Source of the DNA: Azolla pinnata
Taxonomy: Eukaryota; Streptophyta; Polypodiopsida; Salviniales; Salviniaceae
DNA length: 34,405 nucleotides
Direction: 5' to 3'
NCBI GenBank assembly: GCA_037176905.1
Contig: JBBBWG010032309.1
Location: 1-34,405, forward strand
Made by a program: the position numbers and the translations under genes. Positions 33,661 through 34,405 of the stretch are shown here, piece by piece. Position 1 is the stretch's first letter, and each line of letters opens with the position of its first letter. The notes beneath the pieces are model-generated. The model did not search any database. It was not told the origin of the DNA and was given only the letters and a program-made list of their open reading frames with translations.

Positions 33661-34405
33661 CAATTCCCTTACCTTCTTTTCCAAAAACTGTATTTGTAAA
33701 AGGATAAAAAGCTAAAGTAAAGAGGGTATTTTGGTAATTTGGAAAACGAGACAAATTGTCCAGAAGAGAAAGATAGACATTGTAGATTGTTTGGAGAGAT
33801 TAGAAGTCCCAAATGATTTGCTTATCTAAAAGCGGAACCTGTGAAGTGATAGGACATGGCGAGTTTTTCGTGTTGTACAGATTCAGAATTCATTGTTGCT
33901 CGTTCAAATCATTTCCTCTGAAAACTGGCATGTTTGTAGGATTTTCGAGTGTTAATTTATGATACCGGCATCGAGTAACAACTGTCATGAGGAGCTTCTT
34001 GAGTAGAGATTTCAACCCCATGTGGTTTGTTATGAAAGAATGCATAAGTATTGCTACATGATCACGACTGCAAATAATGCTAATTGAAAAGCTATAGTCG
34101 TAATTCTAATTCCTTGGGTATAAAAAACATTGGGTTGTTTGTACCACCTTTGTGCCTCCAATCAAGGCTATTAATGAATGTAATACAAGACTCTTACTAC
34201 TTATCATTTGACTCGCGATCAACCAACATGACTTCAATGATTGTCGAAACTATTAAAGCTATGACCAACAAATTTATGTTGGATTTGCATGACATGGGCT
34301 TGATTATTTGTCGTGAGCTATATATTATTGTGATATAATGAGGAATAGAGTAGATTAAGAAGGCATTAGAAACAAATTGGACTAGAGATGCTGGGCTAAA
34401 CATCG
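33661..34405. other. Intergenic region upstream of TAF5
   Basis: AT-rich sequence with no recognisable gene, repeat array or RNA. The short open frames at 34084-34338 (plus) and 34197-34403 (minus) lack domains. The proximal part should hold the TAF5 promoter, but no clear TATA box was found. Confidence 0.55.

Overview
The window is nuclear DNA of a flowering plant. It holds multi-exon genes with GT-AG introns, interstitial plant-type telomere repeats (TTTAGGG and TTAGGG), typical plant gene families (PILS, GAUT, an RRM protein with a transit-peptide-like N-terminus) and a run of 100 N marking an assembly gap. The 5' half of the single-exon RRM gene is much more GC-rich than its 3' half. That gradient is common in monocots, but I cannot fix the species.

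Layout, left to right. 1-1159: intergenic, with a three-copy ~165-bp tandem repeat. 1160-4991 (-): complete 10-exon PIN-LIKES (PILS) auxin-carrier-type gene, 405 aa. 5038-8037: intergenic, rich in simple repeats, a 'CCATTGGTTT' minisatellite, telomere-type repeats and a 40-bp near-palindrome. 8038-13153 (-): 5-exon gene for a plant protein of unknown function, 751 aa, with an N-terminal membrane segment and a conserved C-terminal coiled-coil block. 13154-15349: the region between this gene and the next, which is divergent from it. It is built mainly of two satellite arrays, a 23-bp AT-rich one with the N gap and a ~48-bp GATCGATC-rich one. 15350-16927 (+): intronless two-RRM RNA-binding protein, 525 aa, probably plastid-targeted. 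16928-17995: intergenic. 17996-21748 (-): 9-exon GAUT (GT8 galacturonosyltransferase) gene, 627 aa; one intron carries what looks like a piece of mitochondrial DNA with a decayed tRNA-fMet. 21749-25173: intergenic, with purine microsatellites and degenerate telomere repeats. 25174-33575 (-): complete 19-exon TAF5 (TFIID WD40 subunit), 662 aa. 33576-34405: TAF5 5' region and nothing else recognised.

The five genes serve unrelated roles: auxin homeostasis, an unknown role, organellar RNA binding, pectin/cell-wall synthesis and basal transcription. They do not form a cluster or operon-like system. I found no evidence of a new multi-gene system. The most notable signals are the NUMT-like insert with a mitochondrial-type initiator tRNA inside a GAUT intron, the satellite-built spacer between two divergent genes, and the repeated placement of telomere-type and purine repeats near gene 5' ends. 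Exon boundaries were assigned by eye from frame continuity, splice dinucleotides and remembered family conservation; reading phase closes across every intron of all four spliced genes.
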